A DNA stretch of 34,797 nucleotides from Gonium pectorale (GCA_001584585.1 LSYV01000084.1:5276-40072); one strand, 5' to 3'. Counted from the first letter of the stretch, positions 23,101 through 33,348 are shown. The notes: a model not told the origin generated them from the sequence alone. A program made the numbers and translations.

Positions 23101-25126
23101 CTGGGACTGCCTGGAGACGTGCGGTCCCGTCGAGGCCAGCTACTCTCGCCTTCCACCGGGCGACGCCCCTGCCCTGCCCGCCTCGCACCGAGTGCCGTGC
23201 CGACTCCTTCCCTGCGCAGGTGACGGGTGCGACCCCCCCGGGCGCGGGAAGCGGCCAGGGCCCCAGCGCGGCGGTGGAGAGCGTTCGGACACTGGCGTTG
23301 GTGCTGCGGGGGGCGCAGGTGCGTCGGCGCGGCCAGGAGCGTGGGGAAGGGAGGGTAGGGGAGGGACCACTAGACGGACTCGCTGGCAAGCATAACGCCG
23401 GGCAGTCTGCGTGTGGAGGGGTTAGAAACTGCGACGCATTCCATTGTCCGGAAACGGACTCCCCCAAACTGGCCTCATGGCCAAAGCAACCAAGCGGGCG
23501 CTAACCGCCAACCGCAGGACGACTTGGAGAAGGTGCCCGAAGTGTATACCAAGGTCCGGGCGGACGCCGTGATGGCCATGCAGATGCTCGAGTTCATGGA
23601 GGTAAGGGAGGGAGGGGGAGAGGAGCAGCGGGGAAGAGCGAGGACAGCAGGAGTTGGCTGGGCTGCTGGGGCAAAGGGGGGCAGGCAGGGGTTCGGGAGA
23701 GGGTTGGGGCTCCATGGAATCCGGCGGCGCAACTTTACAGGCAGCACTCGAAACGGCCCGCGTACGCCAGGGACAGGCGGGCGGGGGGCAAGACATGAAG
23801 ATATGCTGACAATGCGAGAGCCATGACCTGTGCCAGGCAAGCCTGGCGGTCGTCTTGTCGCTGGCGTCCTGCGCATCCGAACGGTTGGCCTGCTGCGGTG
23901 CACGGCATGCTGAGCCCTCCCTCTCCCCCTCTGCAGCTGACCCGTGGGCCGCATCGCGAGGCGCTCAAGTATGCGTCCGCCTGGTTCGCCTTCAGCGCCG
24001 CAATCACCCAGGTGCGCGCTGGAACCACGCCTCCAGAGGTTGTGGGTTTGGGATGGGAGTTTGAAGTCGGGAAGGTAGGCGCGTCCCAGGCCCTACATCG
24101 GTGCCGTGAGGAGCGCCCGAAGTGCTGGTCGGTCGGGTGCCCCAAAGGGATGCGCGAGGACGCCCTGGCACGTCGCGCCGTCACCACAATCCCAAGCGTA
24201 CCGTACAATCAGGACGCGCGCTTCCTGAGTAACAACGGGAAGCGCGGAACTTGCCAGAGAGCCTCGCTTTCAGTGACGCCTAGTGACCTCTTCCTCACCA
24301 TAATGCTTGCGCAGGGCCTCCGCATCCTGTCGGAGATGGTGGGCGGCCTGCTGGCGGCGCTGATGCCCAAGCGGTTCCTCACCGTTGACCAGGTACGCCA
24401 CTCGGGATGGACAGTAGTACGGCAGCACATTGTGTGCAATCACTACCGCGCCCATCCCCCGACACGCTCCCCGTACCCATTCCGCCTCTACGCGTGGGCA
24501 AGCGTGTGGGGTGGAGCTCCATGCAGCGCACCCACACAGTCCACAACCTTCCTATTTCCGTACACTACCATTCCGCCTCCTCCCCCAGCTTCCACGACTG
24601 TGTCCTTCTCCATTAAGCCGCCGTGCCTCGCGGGAGGTGGAGCAGCGACGCGTGCACTCCACCCAGACGCCCATGTCACCTGCACCCTTCAGTCCTCTGC
24701 TGCAAACTCCCTCCTGTTTATACAGCGCCTTCCATCCCCCCTCTCCTCCCCGCCCTCGCCCTCCCAGCTGGTGTCCAAACTGAGCGATCGCCGTATCGGG
24801 TACGCCGAGGTGATGCGCATGATGCAGGTAAGTGGGTGGGTGGGTTCGTTAAGTGCAGGGCGTTGGGCGTCTTGTGTATGAGAGGACGCCTGCGCACACG
24901 CAGGTAGGCCTCAGGAAGGCCGCAGGCGTGCATATGATGGCCCGTGTACTGCTGCTGCGGGCGGGTGACCGACCGGGCGACTGCGTTTGCCATTTCTGTT
25001 TCACCACCCACTCCGCTGCCGCTGCCCCCGCCACCATCGCAGGGCTACGCTATGCCGGTGATCATGCTGTTCCTGGCCGGGACATTCTTCGCGCTCTTCC
25101 AGGGGTACAGCCGTATCCTGGCGTGA
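20148..25126 (+). CDS. FAD-dependent aromatic-ring monooxygenase, kynurenine 3-monooxygenase-like
   Basis: Thirteen exons: 20148-20554, 20984-21141, 21334-21405, 21595-21800, 22077-22199, 22328-22531, 22717-22818, 23220-23318, 23518-23601, 23937-24011, 24315-24392, 24768-24827, 25043-25126. All introns are GT..AG and phases agree, giving 583 residues. Seen: a Rossmann dinucleotide-binding GAGLSG at residues 93-98 with the acidic strand end at Glu116; GADGADS at 268-274 (the DG motif of flavin hydroxylases); GDAAH at 419-423, followed by GQG at 436-438 and Glu444, which match the second FAD motif; and a hydrophobic segment in the last exon (about 559-575). Known for the family: NADPH/FAD hydroxylation of an aromatic substrate; kynurenine 3-monooxygenase is anchored to the outer mitochondrial membrane by its C-terminus. 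The substrate here is inference and could differ. The linker between GDAAH and GQG is about six residues longer than I expect in the family. The first 81 residues are basic and may be a presequence, but a strong acceptor (CAG at 20387-20389) suggests that the true 5' exon may lie upstream. Confidence 0.88.
20651..20676 (+). repeat. 7-bp tandem repeat in intron 1 of the monooxygenase gene
   Basis: Three complete and one partial GGGGTTC units lie between exon 1 (ends 20554) and exon 2 (starts 20984). This is a simple G-rich intronic microsatellite with no coding role. Confidence 0.8.
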
Positions 25127-25754
25127 GGGCCAGCCGTACTATGTTCGAGGGAGTGGGTACAATCACATGCTGCGACTGGAACATGCAGGAAGTACTTGGG
25201 GCGGTGCGTAGCCGTCGTTCTTAGAGATGGACCTGGACAGGCGGGCAGCCATGGCCGCTGCATAAGGCCCGCAGGCGCATGTAGTGCACAACGGCAGTGG
25301 GCTTGGCCGCGTTCCGTCCTAATGGCAGCGACCGGGGTATGGTCTAGGGGACGGTACCTTGGAGGGGCACACTGGCCGCATACCGGCATACTAGGGACAG
25401 CCTGGCGCGACGCGTCCCATTACTGATCAATCTCGGGGTTGGGGGGTTGAGGCGCCATTCGTGACGTGCTGGTTCCCATTACTGTTGGGTTTCTTGAGGG
25501 GCCCGTTGGCGCATGCCGGTCCGGAGGTCCTGGAATATGGAGCGAAGAATGGGCAGGGAGTCTCGGGGTAAGGCAATGCGCAGTGGCGGGTGGGGTTGAG
25601 TGCGGGACCTTCGTGGGCCGCATGAAGTCTGCCGGGAGCCGAGGGCCCGGGGTTGAACATGGACTGGACACAGTCGGGGAGGACTGAGAGCGGTTACAGT
25701 AACAGTACTGGACGGACGAGGTATAGGAGCGGGCCTGAGGGGACTGTGAGCGCA

Positions 25755-25759
25755 TGTAA
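25755..25759 (+). terminator. Candidate TGTAA poly(A) signal of the monooxygenase gene
   Basis: TGTAA is the known poly(A) signal of volvocine algae. This copy is 629 bases after the stop at 25126, within the usual range of long algal 3' UTRs, and I saw no other between. The assignment is by motif and position only. Confidence 0.5.
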
Positions 25760-26377
25760 GTGATACCGGACAGAGCGTTGACATGTGTGGCGTTGTCACG
25801 GCTCTTTTCGCCGCGACTGGTCCCAGGGTCCAGGCGACTACTGCACACAATGCCGCCAACAAACGCGCAAAAGATGCGGTGTGGGGGTGGCGCCCAGCTT
25901 CTACAGGCTCTCCCCGTTGCGACGCCAAACGCACAGACTTAGAACGGCGGTCCCTACCTCCCGTGCGTGCCAGGGAAGAGGCTCACCCTCGTTCAGCCCA
26001 TGCACGCACCCGCGCACCCGTCAAAGCGCGGAGCAGCCACACCGGCGTTGGCCTCCCGTACGCCCAGGCCGTATGTGCACAGCGCAAGGAGCTAACGCAC
26101 GAGCTAGCTCCGGCACATGCTGGTGCCCTTTGACAAGACCAAAGGTCGTAGGTTCACATTCCGTTTCTGTGTTGCCGTGCCGTGAAGGCCCTTGCGGCAC
26201 GCCAGCAACAGCTGCCGCATGCACGTTGGACACCGTAATGAAACAAGCCCCCATTCACAAGGTTGGGCCCGGTCTTGGCACGTCTCACATTTAAGTGTGC
26301 ATTGCCAGGGGCCAAATGGGGCCAGGGGCCAACTGCTCCGCCTGCCATTTCACTGCCCCAAGCACACGAGGCTCACA

Positions 26378-26416
26378 TCGCCGCCGCCACCACCACCGCC
26401 ACCACCATCACCACGG
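26378..26416 (+). repeat. CCG/CAC trinucleotide microsatellite
   Basis: A run of GCC, ACC and ATC triplets (His/Pro/Thr-coding by frame) lies in otherwise non-coding sequence. Confidence 0.7.
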
Positions 26417-26898
26417 TTGCGCCGCACCTACCAGCGCCCGCCGCCACTGCGAATCTGAGCCAGTTACCACCATGGTCACGCAAAGTCCACGCCAGCTGCC
26501 TCTGAGCAACAATGCACCAAACCGCACTTCTCACCACCGCAGCCTTGCAGCCATGAGCCGTGCAGGTCGGTAGCTAACTAATCCAACAAACGAGCACCTA
26601 GCCGCCGAAAATCGCCCACACAATGGGCCATGCCATGAGCGGTGGCGCACTTGGCCCGAAACACACAGGTGCCGCCATGGGCGGGCATGGAGGCATCACG
26701 GTGTACGACGCCTGCCAGGACACATCGGTCCGGCAGTGTCCTACAAAGTGCCTGTCGCCTTGCACTGGTGCCGACTGCTGCTTCCCCGCCCGTAGCCATG
26801 TTTGGTGCGTTGCCTTGCCCGGCAATCAACGAATGGTCGCTGAGAAGCGGGGCCTACCTGTGGCGCCACCAATCCTTGCTAGCCGCGTCACCCTGGAT

Positions 26899-27167
26899 AA
26901 GGAGCTGTGCTCTGTCTTCAGGGGCAGCCCAGCAATCTCCTGGCTTCTCAACGACCTGCGCAGCTGATCGAGAACGAGTACTTGGCGGCAGTCCTGGCGG
27001 TCCTCATTATGGGGGTTCTGCCAGGGTTGCTGTACTTCCAGAACATGCGCGATAAGTTTCGTCGACCGCCAGGACCGCCGCCAAGTACTCGTTCTCGATT
27101 AGCTGCGCAGGTCGTTGAGAAGCCAGTAGATTGCTGGGCTGCCCCTGAAGACAGAGTGCAGCTCCTT
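26899..27167. repeat. Inverted repeat: 104-bp arms, 61-bp loop
   Basis: The left arm is 26899-27002 and the right arm 27064-27167. I count five mismatches over 104 bp (about 95% identity) and no gaps. The loop 27003-27063 reads on the plus strand as a hydrophobic segment continuous with the left arm. An RNA of either strand would form a long hairpin. The right arm is the end of the decayed minus-strand copy at 27064-27620, so the left arm is probably an inverted duplicate, or the reverse. Confidence 0.95.
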
Positions 27168-27620
27168 CACTGCCATGAAGCAGTAGTCGAAGGCCGACGC
27201 TTGCTTGTTGCCAAGCTTGTATACCAGCTGTGAGGAAAGCAGCAGGCTGAGCAGCATGCACAGCGCAATGTACCAGTGCTTGCCTGCACAGGTTCAGAGC
27301 GGCAGGGTAGAGCTGCTGTTTGTTGCGTTGGGCAGCAGGAGGAAGAGGAGACACACACAATCTACGTACTCATGCCCAGGACAGGCACCCTGCTGGGCCA
27401 CCGACATGAATCACTGATATGCACACAGCAACACGCAGCAAACCCCAGCTGCTCAATCAGCCAGTCGCCAAGGGGCAGCCTGGCAGGGTAGCTATAGAGC
27501 CATGCCCTCAGCCCACAGCCCACTTGAGGGAGGCACTTGCCACATGCATTCAACACCCATTGCTGCTGCGAAACCCTTGTCAGCAATCTGCATCCATCAC
27601 CACGCGCATGCCCAATACAC
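27064..27620 (-). pseudogene. Decayed membrane-protein-like sequence, copy 1
   Basis: I do not recognise the family. Read on the minus strand, a segment with CRLLT, then PLGDWL, appears near 27610-27470. About 200 bases further on in another frame come HWYIALC, a Leu/Ser-rich hydrophobic stretch and FRGSPAIYWLLNDL, down to 27110. The same order with similar spacing (CRLLT, PLGDWLF, RWYM plus hydrophobic stretch) recurs in both arms of the large inverted repeat. Frame changes between blocks may be introns or decay. The blocks look membrane-spanning. Confidence 0.45.
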
Positions 27621-28019
27621 AACTACAAAACCCAAGACCATAATCCAGGGCCCCTTTGCAAAGTCTGCATCGCGTTTATCCGCCCTTGGACCCGCCCCAT
27701 GGCTCACCAGCAGTGGTGCGTTTCTCTGCTGGCAGGAAAAAGGCATCGACCAAGGGATGCAAGCAACGACGGAGGACCTCAGTGTACGGTGAGAAAGATA
27801 GCGGCACTGGTAGCGGCTGTGGCACAGCTGCTTCGCTCAGGGCATTGGCAGATGCAGAGTGCCTCGGCCCTTGCTAGTGAGGCGGGGAACAGCTCTGGAT
27901 GGGGCCGAAAGTTGGGAGGTGCGGCCAGTGGTACCCTGGTCCCCATGTAACCCTGCCCACTACCAGAGCTGCTGCCCTTCCCCACAGCGAGGGTACATGC
28001 CTGACTAAAGCTATCTTAC

Positions 28020-28126
28020 CGCCTGCGACCGACCCGAGGGTCATCTCCACAAACACCTTCTCGGCCTTCACATCGTCCAGCTGCATCATGACCTGCCACT
28101 GGCGAATTTCTGCAGGCGAGAGCTTG
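28020..28126 (-). pseudogene. Exon-like copy A of a duplicated exon (KLSPAEIRQW block)
   Basis: The minus-strand frame reads KLSPAEIRQW, then MMQLDDVKAEKVFVE, and ends at a good donor (G|GTAAGA at 28020/28019). Copy B at 29792-30047 has nearly the same peptide and the same donor in the same phase. The upstream part of the exon is replaced here by the arm of the large inverted repeat, whose edge is at 28127, so this copy is truncated. The function is unknown. Confidence 0.45.
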
Positions 28127-29636
28127 CCGCCACGTACCCCTCCGCTCCCGCCTCCGCCCGTGGAGGGGGGTGGACAGCGGTGTTGGAAGGCATACTCAGT
28201 AAAGAAGCCTGGGGTAGAATCCCATCTCGACCGTTGAGAAAACTGAGAGCTGAGGTTCGACTGTGGTGCTTGGCTGTTCCTCCCCGGTGGATGGTCAGCC
28301 GCATGTGTGGACCACGCTCCCAGTGAGAGGCTCGTAAAGCCCAGTCCCGCCGTCCCCTTACGCCTGACCGACCCACGGGGGGCCGCCTACACCAGCACGA
28401 GCAGCCTAGCGGGGCGGTGTGGGGAAGGGTGGGGTGGAAAGAGGGGTAAGAAGGGAGGCGGTTGGCAAGGCAAAGCAGGGGAAGCTGGCCTGCAACGCCC
28501 AGCGGGCAACAGCTTACAGCAGCTGTGCCCAGTAAACTTTCAGCAGGTGCAGGGCATGTTTCTCGAGCACAGTGCTCCGATACGATACACCAAGACAGAA
28601 ACGGATACCGTAATCACCGCCAAATGCCGGGTCACGCTGAGACAGCACAGAATTGATAAGCCAGCCTACGCCGACCTACTCCCGACGGCCGAGTACATTT
28701 ATTCCCTGACTGCCATGAAGCAGTTGAAGGCCGGCTTGCATGCTACCCAGCTGCATCATCACCTGGGAAAAGCCAGCAGCAGGCTGAGCGCCGCCCCCTA
28801 GCACCATGTACCAGCGCTTGGCTACCCAGACTTGAGTCGGCGGCGGAGAGCTGCCGAATGCTGCACGGCGGGGGGAGGAGGAGGCGGGGGAGGAGGCGGG
28901 CCCGCATCCCCAGGACAAGCCTCCTGCTGCACCTCCGCCGACACGAAGTACCGGTACGCATCCCGCACAGTAGACCGTAACAGTTGAAACAGCCAGTCTC
29001 CGAGGGGCGGCCCTGCAGCACAGCCATGGGACCGTGCTCTCAGCCTTACCGCAAAGGATGCTCGCCACATGCAATTAAGCCCCCAAATCGCCGAACCTTT
29101 GTCAGCAATCTACAATCCCTAAACAGGAACCCCACGAAACCCGGAGGCATGTACCAGAACTTTACAAGGGACATAAGCAAGGACAGAACACCTCGGCCGT
29201 ACGACCCAACGTGGGAGCGACACTGGCACAGCTGCGTCGCCCAGGGCTGTGGCTGGTGCAGAGCGCTTCGGCCGTGCGTCTCTTTCTCCTTATCCGTGCG
29301 TATTTCTACGACCTGTTTGAACAGCGCGGCCCCGCGGACAGAGCAGTCCACGCAAACCTCAACACACCCGCACCCACTGCACGCACCCTCTCCAGGGGTC
29401 CTGCCAAAGCCAGCCGCCGTACTGCCTGTACATAGGGAAGTGTCACAAGTGTATGTTAGGATAGACTTGCAGCGCGTTCTCGAAGTGCGCTTGTTACAGG
29501 GAAAGTGGTGTCCTGCAAGGGGGCACTATGTGTGTGGAACGTGTGTGCCTTCGTTCCTACAAGACACAGAAGTGCAGACTTCTTTTGCGAAGTTCAAGCC
29601 AGAATTCCTTGCAGGGCTGCAACGTGGGATGCGAAA
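28127..29636. repeat. Left arm of large inverted repeat (about 1.5 kb)
   Basis: This arm is the reverse complement of 31239-32722 with small indels and scattered substitutions; by eye the identity is about 90-95%. I placed the outer edge at 28127 and the inner edge at 29636 where the alignment stops. It contains copy 2 of the decayed membrane-protein-like sequence. I see no convincing target-site duplication at the outer ends and no transposase. Confidence 0.9.
28700..29140 (-). pseudogene. Decayed membrane-protein-like sequence, copy 2 (left arm)
   Basis: The minus strand carries CRLLT near 29120, PLGDWLF with a following Val/Tyr/Phe-rich stretch near 29010-28940, a run of prolines, and RWYMVLG plus a hydrophobic stretch near 28820-28770. 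The blocks are in different frames, separated by stops. The layout matches copy 1 at 27.1-27.6 kb and the mirrored copy 3. Confidence 0.4.
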
Positions 29637-31238
29637 CAGCGCCCAACGCCAGCATGCGAGACGTGGGGAAGGGGGAAAGGAGCGTTGCCAAGAACATCCC
29701 AACGTCTACGCCGACCCACCATCACTCTGCTGCCCTTTGATAACATCGTCATAGTACCGCGAGGATGCATGCCTGACCGAGGCCATCTTACCGCCTCTGG
29801 CATGACGAATGGACTCCTCCACAAACGCCTTCTCGGCCTTCACATCGCCCAGCTGCATCATGATCTTCCAATGGCGAACTTCTGCCGGCGAGAGCTTGTG
29901 CAGCGATGCTGCGAGGCAGCCTATCTTGTATGAATCCGGCTTGAAGAGCTCTGCGAGCCGCTTCGTCAATTCTAATGCCGCCGATTCATCCATAGGAGTG
30001 CCCAGCAGGACACGGCCAGACGGCCAGCACCGAGCAGGCAGAGACAAGGACGATTCGAGGTTTAGACGGGAAAGCCGTGTCTCTATTCAGTACGTATCCC
30101 ACTTTTTACTGCCCAGTGCCACAGCGCAACCCATTATGCGCTGAGGATGAGCCTGAGCCGCGTACGACACAGTATATGATATAGTCGATGAAGGCGGAAG
30201 GAGCGTGGCGATAGCCTTGGACTCTGTGCTGCGAGGAGGGTTGTGTCGGGAGAAGGTGGGGGGACCCGCGCGTCGGGCGGGGGGGAAATGCTCATTTACG
30301 CGAAAAAGAGCGCCATGCATGGTCGCACGCAATCCGGGCCCTTGCGAGATGCCCCGCCCCTATCGCTTGAGTTCAAGACGATTGTGGCCGGTGATGGCTG
30401 TTACATTTGCGTGTTTCGGGTTACATCCCCTCCAAAGGCTGGAACGAGGCACGCCCTCAGTGCCGTTTTCTTGCCCGTGGCAGAACCGGAATCCCGGGCG
30501 TCTACCCGCCCGCCCACGAAAGAATTACGCATATAACGAGCGATGTAATGCCCTATACCGCCCTGTACGTTGACCTAAAGCGACATCCGCCTCCGAACAC
30601 CCCAAGCACTAACACCATGCTCTGCATGCGTCGGGACGCAAGTGACCACGCCGCTTCCTGCCTCCTGCTGCCATTCGAACGCCTTCTGGAGATCCGTAGC
30701 CGCCTCCGCTCCAAGGGCCACCGCCGACAGCGCGTTGGACTGCCGATGCGATGCCCCGCCAGCGCCAGTGCTGCAGATCCGTACAGGTTGGAAAAAAGAG
30801 AAATCTGCAGAGAAATAGGGAGCCCGCCTCTTTGGTCATACACACCTGAAGGCGCGACGTTTCCGGTAGGGCGGGCAGGTACAATTGAAGGCATGTGACG
30901 TTCGTTCCGCCCCGCAAAGACCGGCTTACAAGCTTACCCGGTTGTCGAATTTAACCTGGAGTACTGCAAGGTTTTAAGGTTGAGCTGCGGTGGTGGTGTC
31001 GTCATGGCCACCGGTCCGACGGCGGTTACCAGCAGACCTTCGTGCGCGCAGCCCGCCCAGCCCGCCCAGACCTGGAATGATGAAAGAATAGAAAGAACGA
31101 AGTCAGGATCCGTTGTTGCCGGCAGCGGTCGGTGGCATGTTGACATGGCGGCATGCAGAAGCAGACCAAAGCGCTCCCTTCGCAATAGCTGAGCGCCGAA
31201 GGACCGGTTTTGACTGTCGGCAGAGCCTCTACTACCTC
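29637..31238. other. Spacer between the arms of the large inverted repeat
   Basis: This 1.6-kb stretch is not repeated elsewhere in the window, apart from exon-like copy B at 29792-30047. The rest (30048-31238) has only short ORFs in several frames and no recognisable gene. Confidence 0.55.
29792..30047 (-). CDS. Exon-like copy B of a duplicated exon (KLSPAEVRHW block), unknown protein
   Basis: The minus strand is open from an ATG at 30047 and includes a second Met at 29993. The encoded segment is charged and helix-like: TKRLAELFKPDSYKIG, then KLSPAEVRHW, MMQLGDVKAEKAFVEE, ending at a donor G|GTAAGA at 29792/29791. The same peptide block and donor occur in copy A at 28020-28126. The match covers the coding part and shows both silent and amino-acid changes, which supports a real exon that was duplicated. 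No later exon is identified. Unknown family. Confidence 0.4.
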
Positions 31239-32722
31239 TTTCGCATCCCACGTTGCAGCCCTGCAAGGAATTCTGGCTTGAACTTCGCAAAAGAAGTCTG
31301 CACTTCTGTGTCTTGCAGGAACGAAGGCACACGCGTTCCACACACATAATGCCCCCTTGCAGGACACCACAAGCGCACTTCGAGCAAGTCTATCCTAACA
31401 TACACTTGTGACACTTCCCTGCGTACATGCAGTACGGCGGCTGGCTTTGGCAGGACTCCTGGAGAGGGTGCGTACAATGGGTGCGGGTGTGTTGAGGTTT
31501 GGGTGGACCGCTCTGTTCGCGGGGCTGCGCTGTTCAAACAGGTCGTAGAAATACGCATGGATAAAGAGAAAGAGACGCACGGCCGAAGCGCTCTGCACCA
31601 GCCACAGCCCTGGGCGACGCAGCTGTGCCAATGTCGCTCCCACGTTGGGCCGTACGGCCGAGGTGTTCCGTCCTTGCTTATGTCCCTTGCAAAGTTCTGG
31701 TACATGCCTCCGGGTTTCGTGGGGTTCCTGTTTAGGGATTGTAGATTGCCGACAAAGGTTCGGCGATTTGGGGGCTTAATTGCATGTGGCGAGCATCCTT
31801 TGCGGTAAGGCTGAGAGCACGGTCCCCAGGCTGTGCTGCAGGGCCGCCCCTCGGAGACTGGCTGTTTCAACTGTTACGGTCTACTGTGCGGGATGCGTAC
31901 CAGTACTTCGTGTCGGCGGAGGTGCAGCAGAAGGCTTGTCCTGGAGATGCGGGCCCGCCTCCTCCCCCGCCTCCTCCTCCCCCCGCCGTGCAGCATTCGG
32001 CAGCTCTCCGCCGCCGACTCAAGTCTGGGTAGCCAAGCGCTGGTACATGGTGCTGGGGGCGGCGCCCAGCCTGCTGCTGGCTTTTCCCAGGTGATGATAC
32101 AGCTGGGTAGCATGCAAGCGCCGGCCTTCAACTGCTTCATGGCAATCAGGGAATAAATGTACTCGGCCGTCGGGAGTAGGTCGGCGTATGCTGGCTTATC
32201 AAATTCTGTGCTGTCTCAGCGTGACCCGGCATTTGGCGGTGATTACGGTATCCGTTTCTGTCTTGGTGATTGTGTCGGAGCACTGTGCTCGAGAAACATG
32301 TCCTGCACCTGCTGAAAGTTTACTGGGCACAGCTGCTGTAAGCTGTTGCCCGCTGGGCGTTGCAGGCCAGCTTCCCCTGCTTTGCCTTGCCAACCGCCTC
32401 CCTTCTTACCCCTCTTTCCACCCCACCCTTCCCCACACCGCCCCGCTAGGCTGCTCGTGCTGGTGTAGGCGGCCCCCCGTGGGTCGGTCAGGCGTAAGGG
32501 AACGGCGGGACTGGGCTTACGAGTCTCTCACTGGGAGCGTGGTCCACACATGCGACTGACCACCGGGGAGGAACAGCCAAGCACCACAGTCGAACCTCAG
32601 CTCTCCGTTTATCAACGGTCGGGATGGGATTCTACCCAAGGCTTCTTTACTGAGAATGCCTTCCAAAACCTCTGTCCACCCCCCTCCACGGGCGGAGGCG
32701 GGAGCAGAGTGGTACGTGGCGG
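31239..32722. repeat. Right arm of large inverted repeat (about 1.5 kb)
   Basis: This arm is the reverse complement of 28127-29636. It carries, on the plus strand, copy 3 of the decayed membrane-protein-like sequence and, near its outer end, the start of an exon-like stretch that runs past the repeat boundary (32656-32753). Confidence 0.9.
31740..32150 (+). pseudogene. Decayed membrane-protein-like sequence, copy 3 (right arm)
   Basis: The plus strand carries CRLPT near 31743, PLGDWLF near 31851, a proline run near 31950-31985, RWYMVLG plus a hydrophobic stretch near 32038-32090 and FNCFMAIRE near 32130. The blocks are again in different frames. It mirrors copy 2. Confidence 0.4.
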
Positions 32723-32753
32723 TCCGGCAGGCCAAGCGGCTGGTGACCAAGAG
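32656..32753 (+). other. Exon-like stretch crossing the outer edge of the right repeat arm
   Basis: From the ATG at 32656 the frame runs through the repeat edge at 32722 and reads AEWYVAVRQAKRLVTK before a donor AG|GTGCGG at 32753/32754. GC-rich third positions continue on both sides of the edge, which suggests that the right arm is the native context of this sequence. The left arm breaks the frame at the same point. Confidence 0.3.
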
Positions 32754-33202
32754 GTGCGGTCGCCGGGATGGGGGCGAAGATGGGAGGGCTGGGTGCTCAG
32801 TGGGTTTTGCATGCTTGGTGGCGGCGGTACTATGGGGCGGCCAAGGGGCCGGGGGCCCGGTTCCGACCCTGCACTGCCGGTGGCATGGGCTCCTGGCACG
32901 GGAGGTGCTGGGTGCTGAGTTCTTGCCTCGGCCCTGGGCATTGCCCTCCCCATTTGGCAGCCTGCTCCCTGCACCCGACCGAGTCCGCAGGCTGCCTTGG
33001 TGCCGTTGTGGTGTTGTGGCGGGGTAGGAACGGCAGACGGTTGGGGTCCTGCGTCCCAAGCATCTTCCACACAATTCCTTCACCGCCAACCGGATCCCCG
33101 ACCGACCGACCAACCACCCACAGACCAGCGGCCTGACCGTCCTGCCGCCCTGCCGACGCGGACGGCCCCGCCGGCCGTGTAACGTTCCTGCTTGATGAGT
33201 AG

Positions 33203-33348
33203 GCCCGGACCGTCGCGTCCTCGGACGCCCGCGTCCGGTTCTCGGTGTTCGACACGTGCGCGGTTCGGATCCAGGTGGTGGAGGGCGAGGCGCACCGGCG
33301 CAGCCTGGTTCTGTCGCTGGTGGACCGGGACGAGCTGCACGAGGGTGG
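33203..33348 (+). other. Exon-like stretch, unknown protein
   Basis: This is preceded by TAG (acceptor) at 33200-33202 and followed by GG|GTAAGC. The frame reads VRFSVFDTCAVRIQVVEGEA, then a hydrophobic/acidic end, with nearly all codons ending in G or C, as expected of algal coding sequence. I find no partner exon with a clearly compatible phase; the stretch at 32656-32753 ends in phase 2 while this one begins in phase 0. I do not recognise the sequence. Confidence 0.35.

Larger units (their letters stand above)
25127..26898. other. 3' UTR and intergenic region, no gene seen
   Basis: The first 650 or so bases are probably 3' UTR. The rest has only short ORFs without coding character. It contains a CAC/CCG-type trinucleotide microsatellite at about 26378-26416. 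Nothing else can be supported. Confidence 0.5.

Noticed and set aside
26151..26162. tRNA B-box-like GGTTCACATTCC
   Set aside because: It is one base too long for a T-loop, has no matching T-stem, and has no A-box or acceptor stem at the right distance.
28127..32722. Classical DNA transposon with long terminal inverted repeats
   Set aside because: I found no transposase frame in the spacer and no convincing target-site duplication at the outer edges, so it is called only an inverted repeat.
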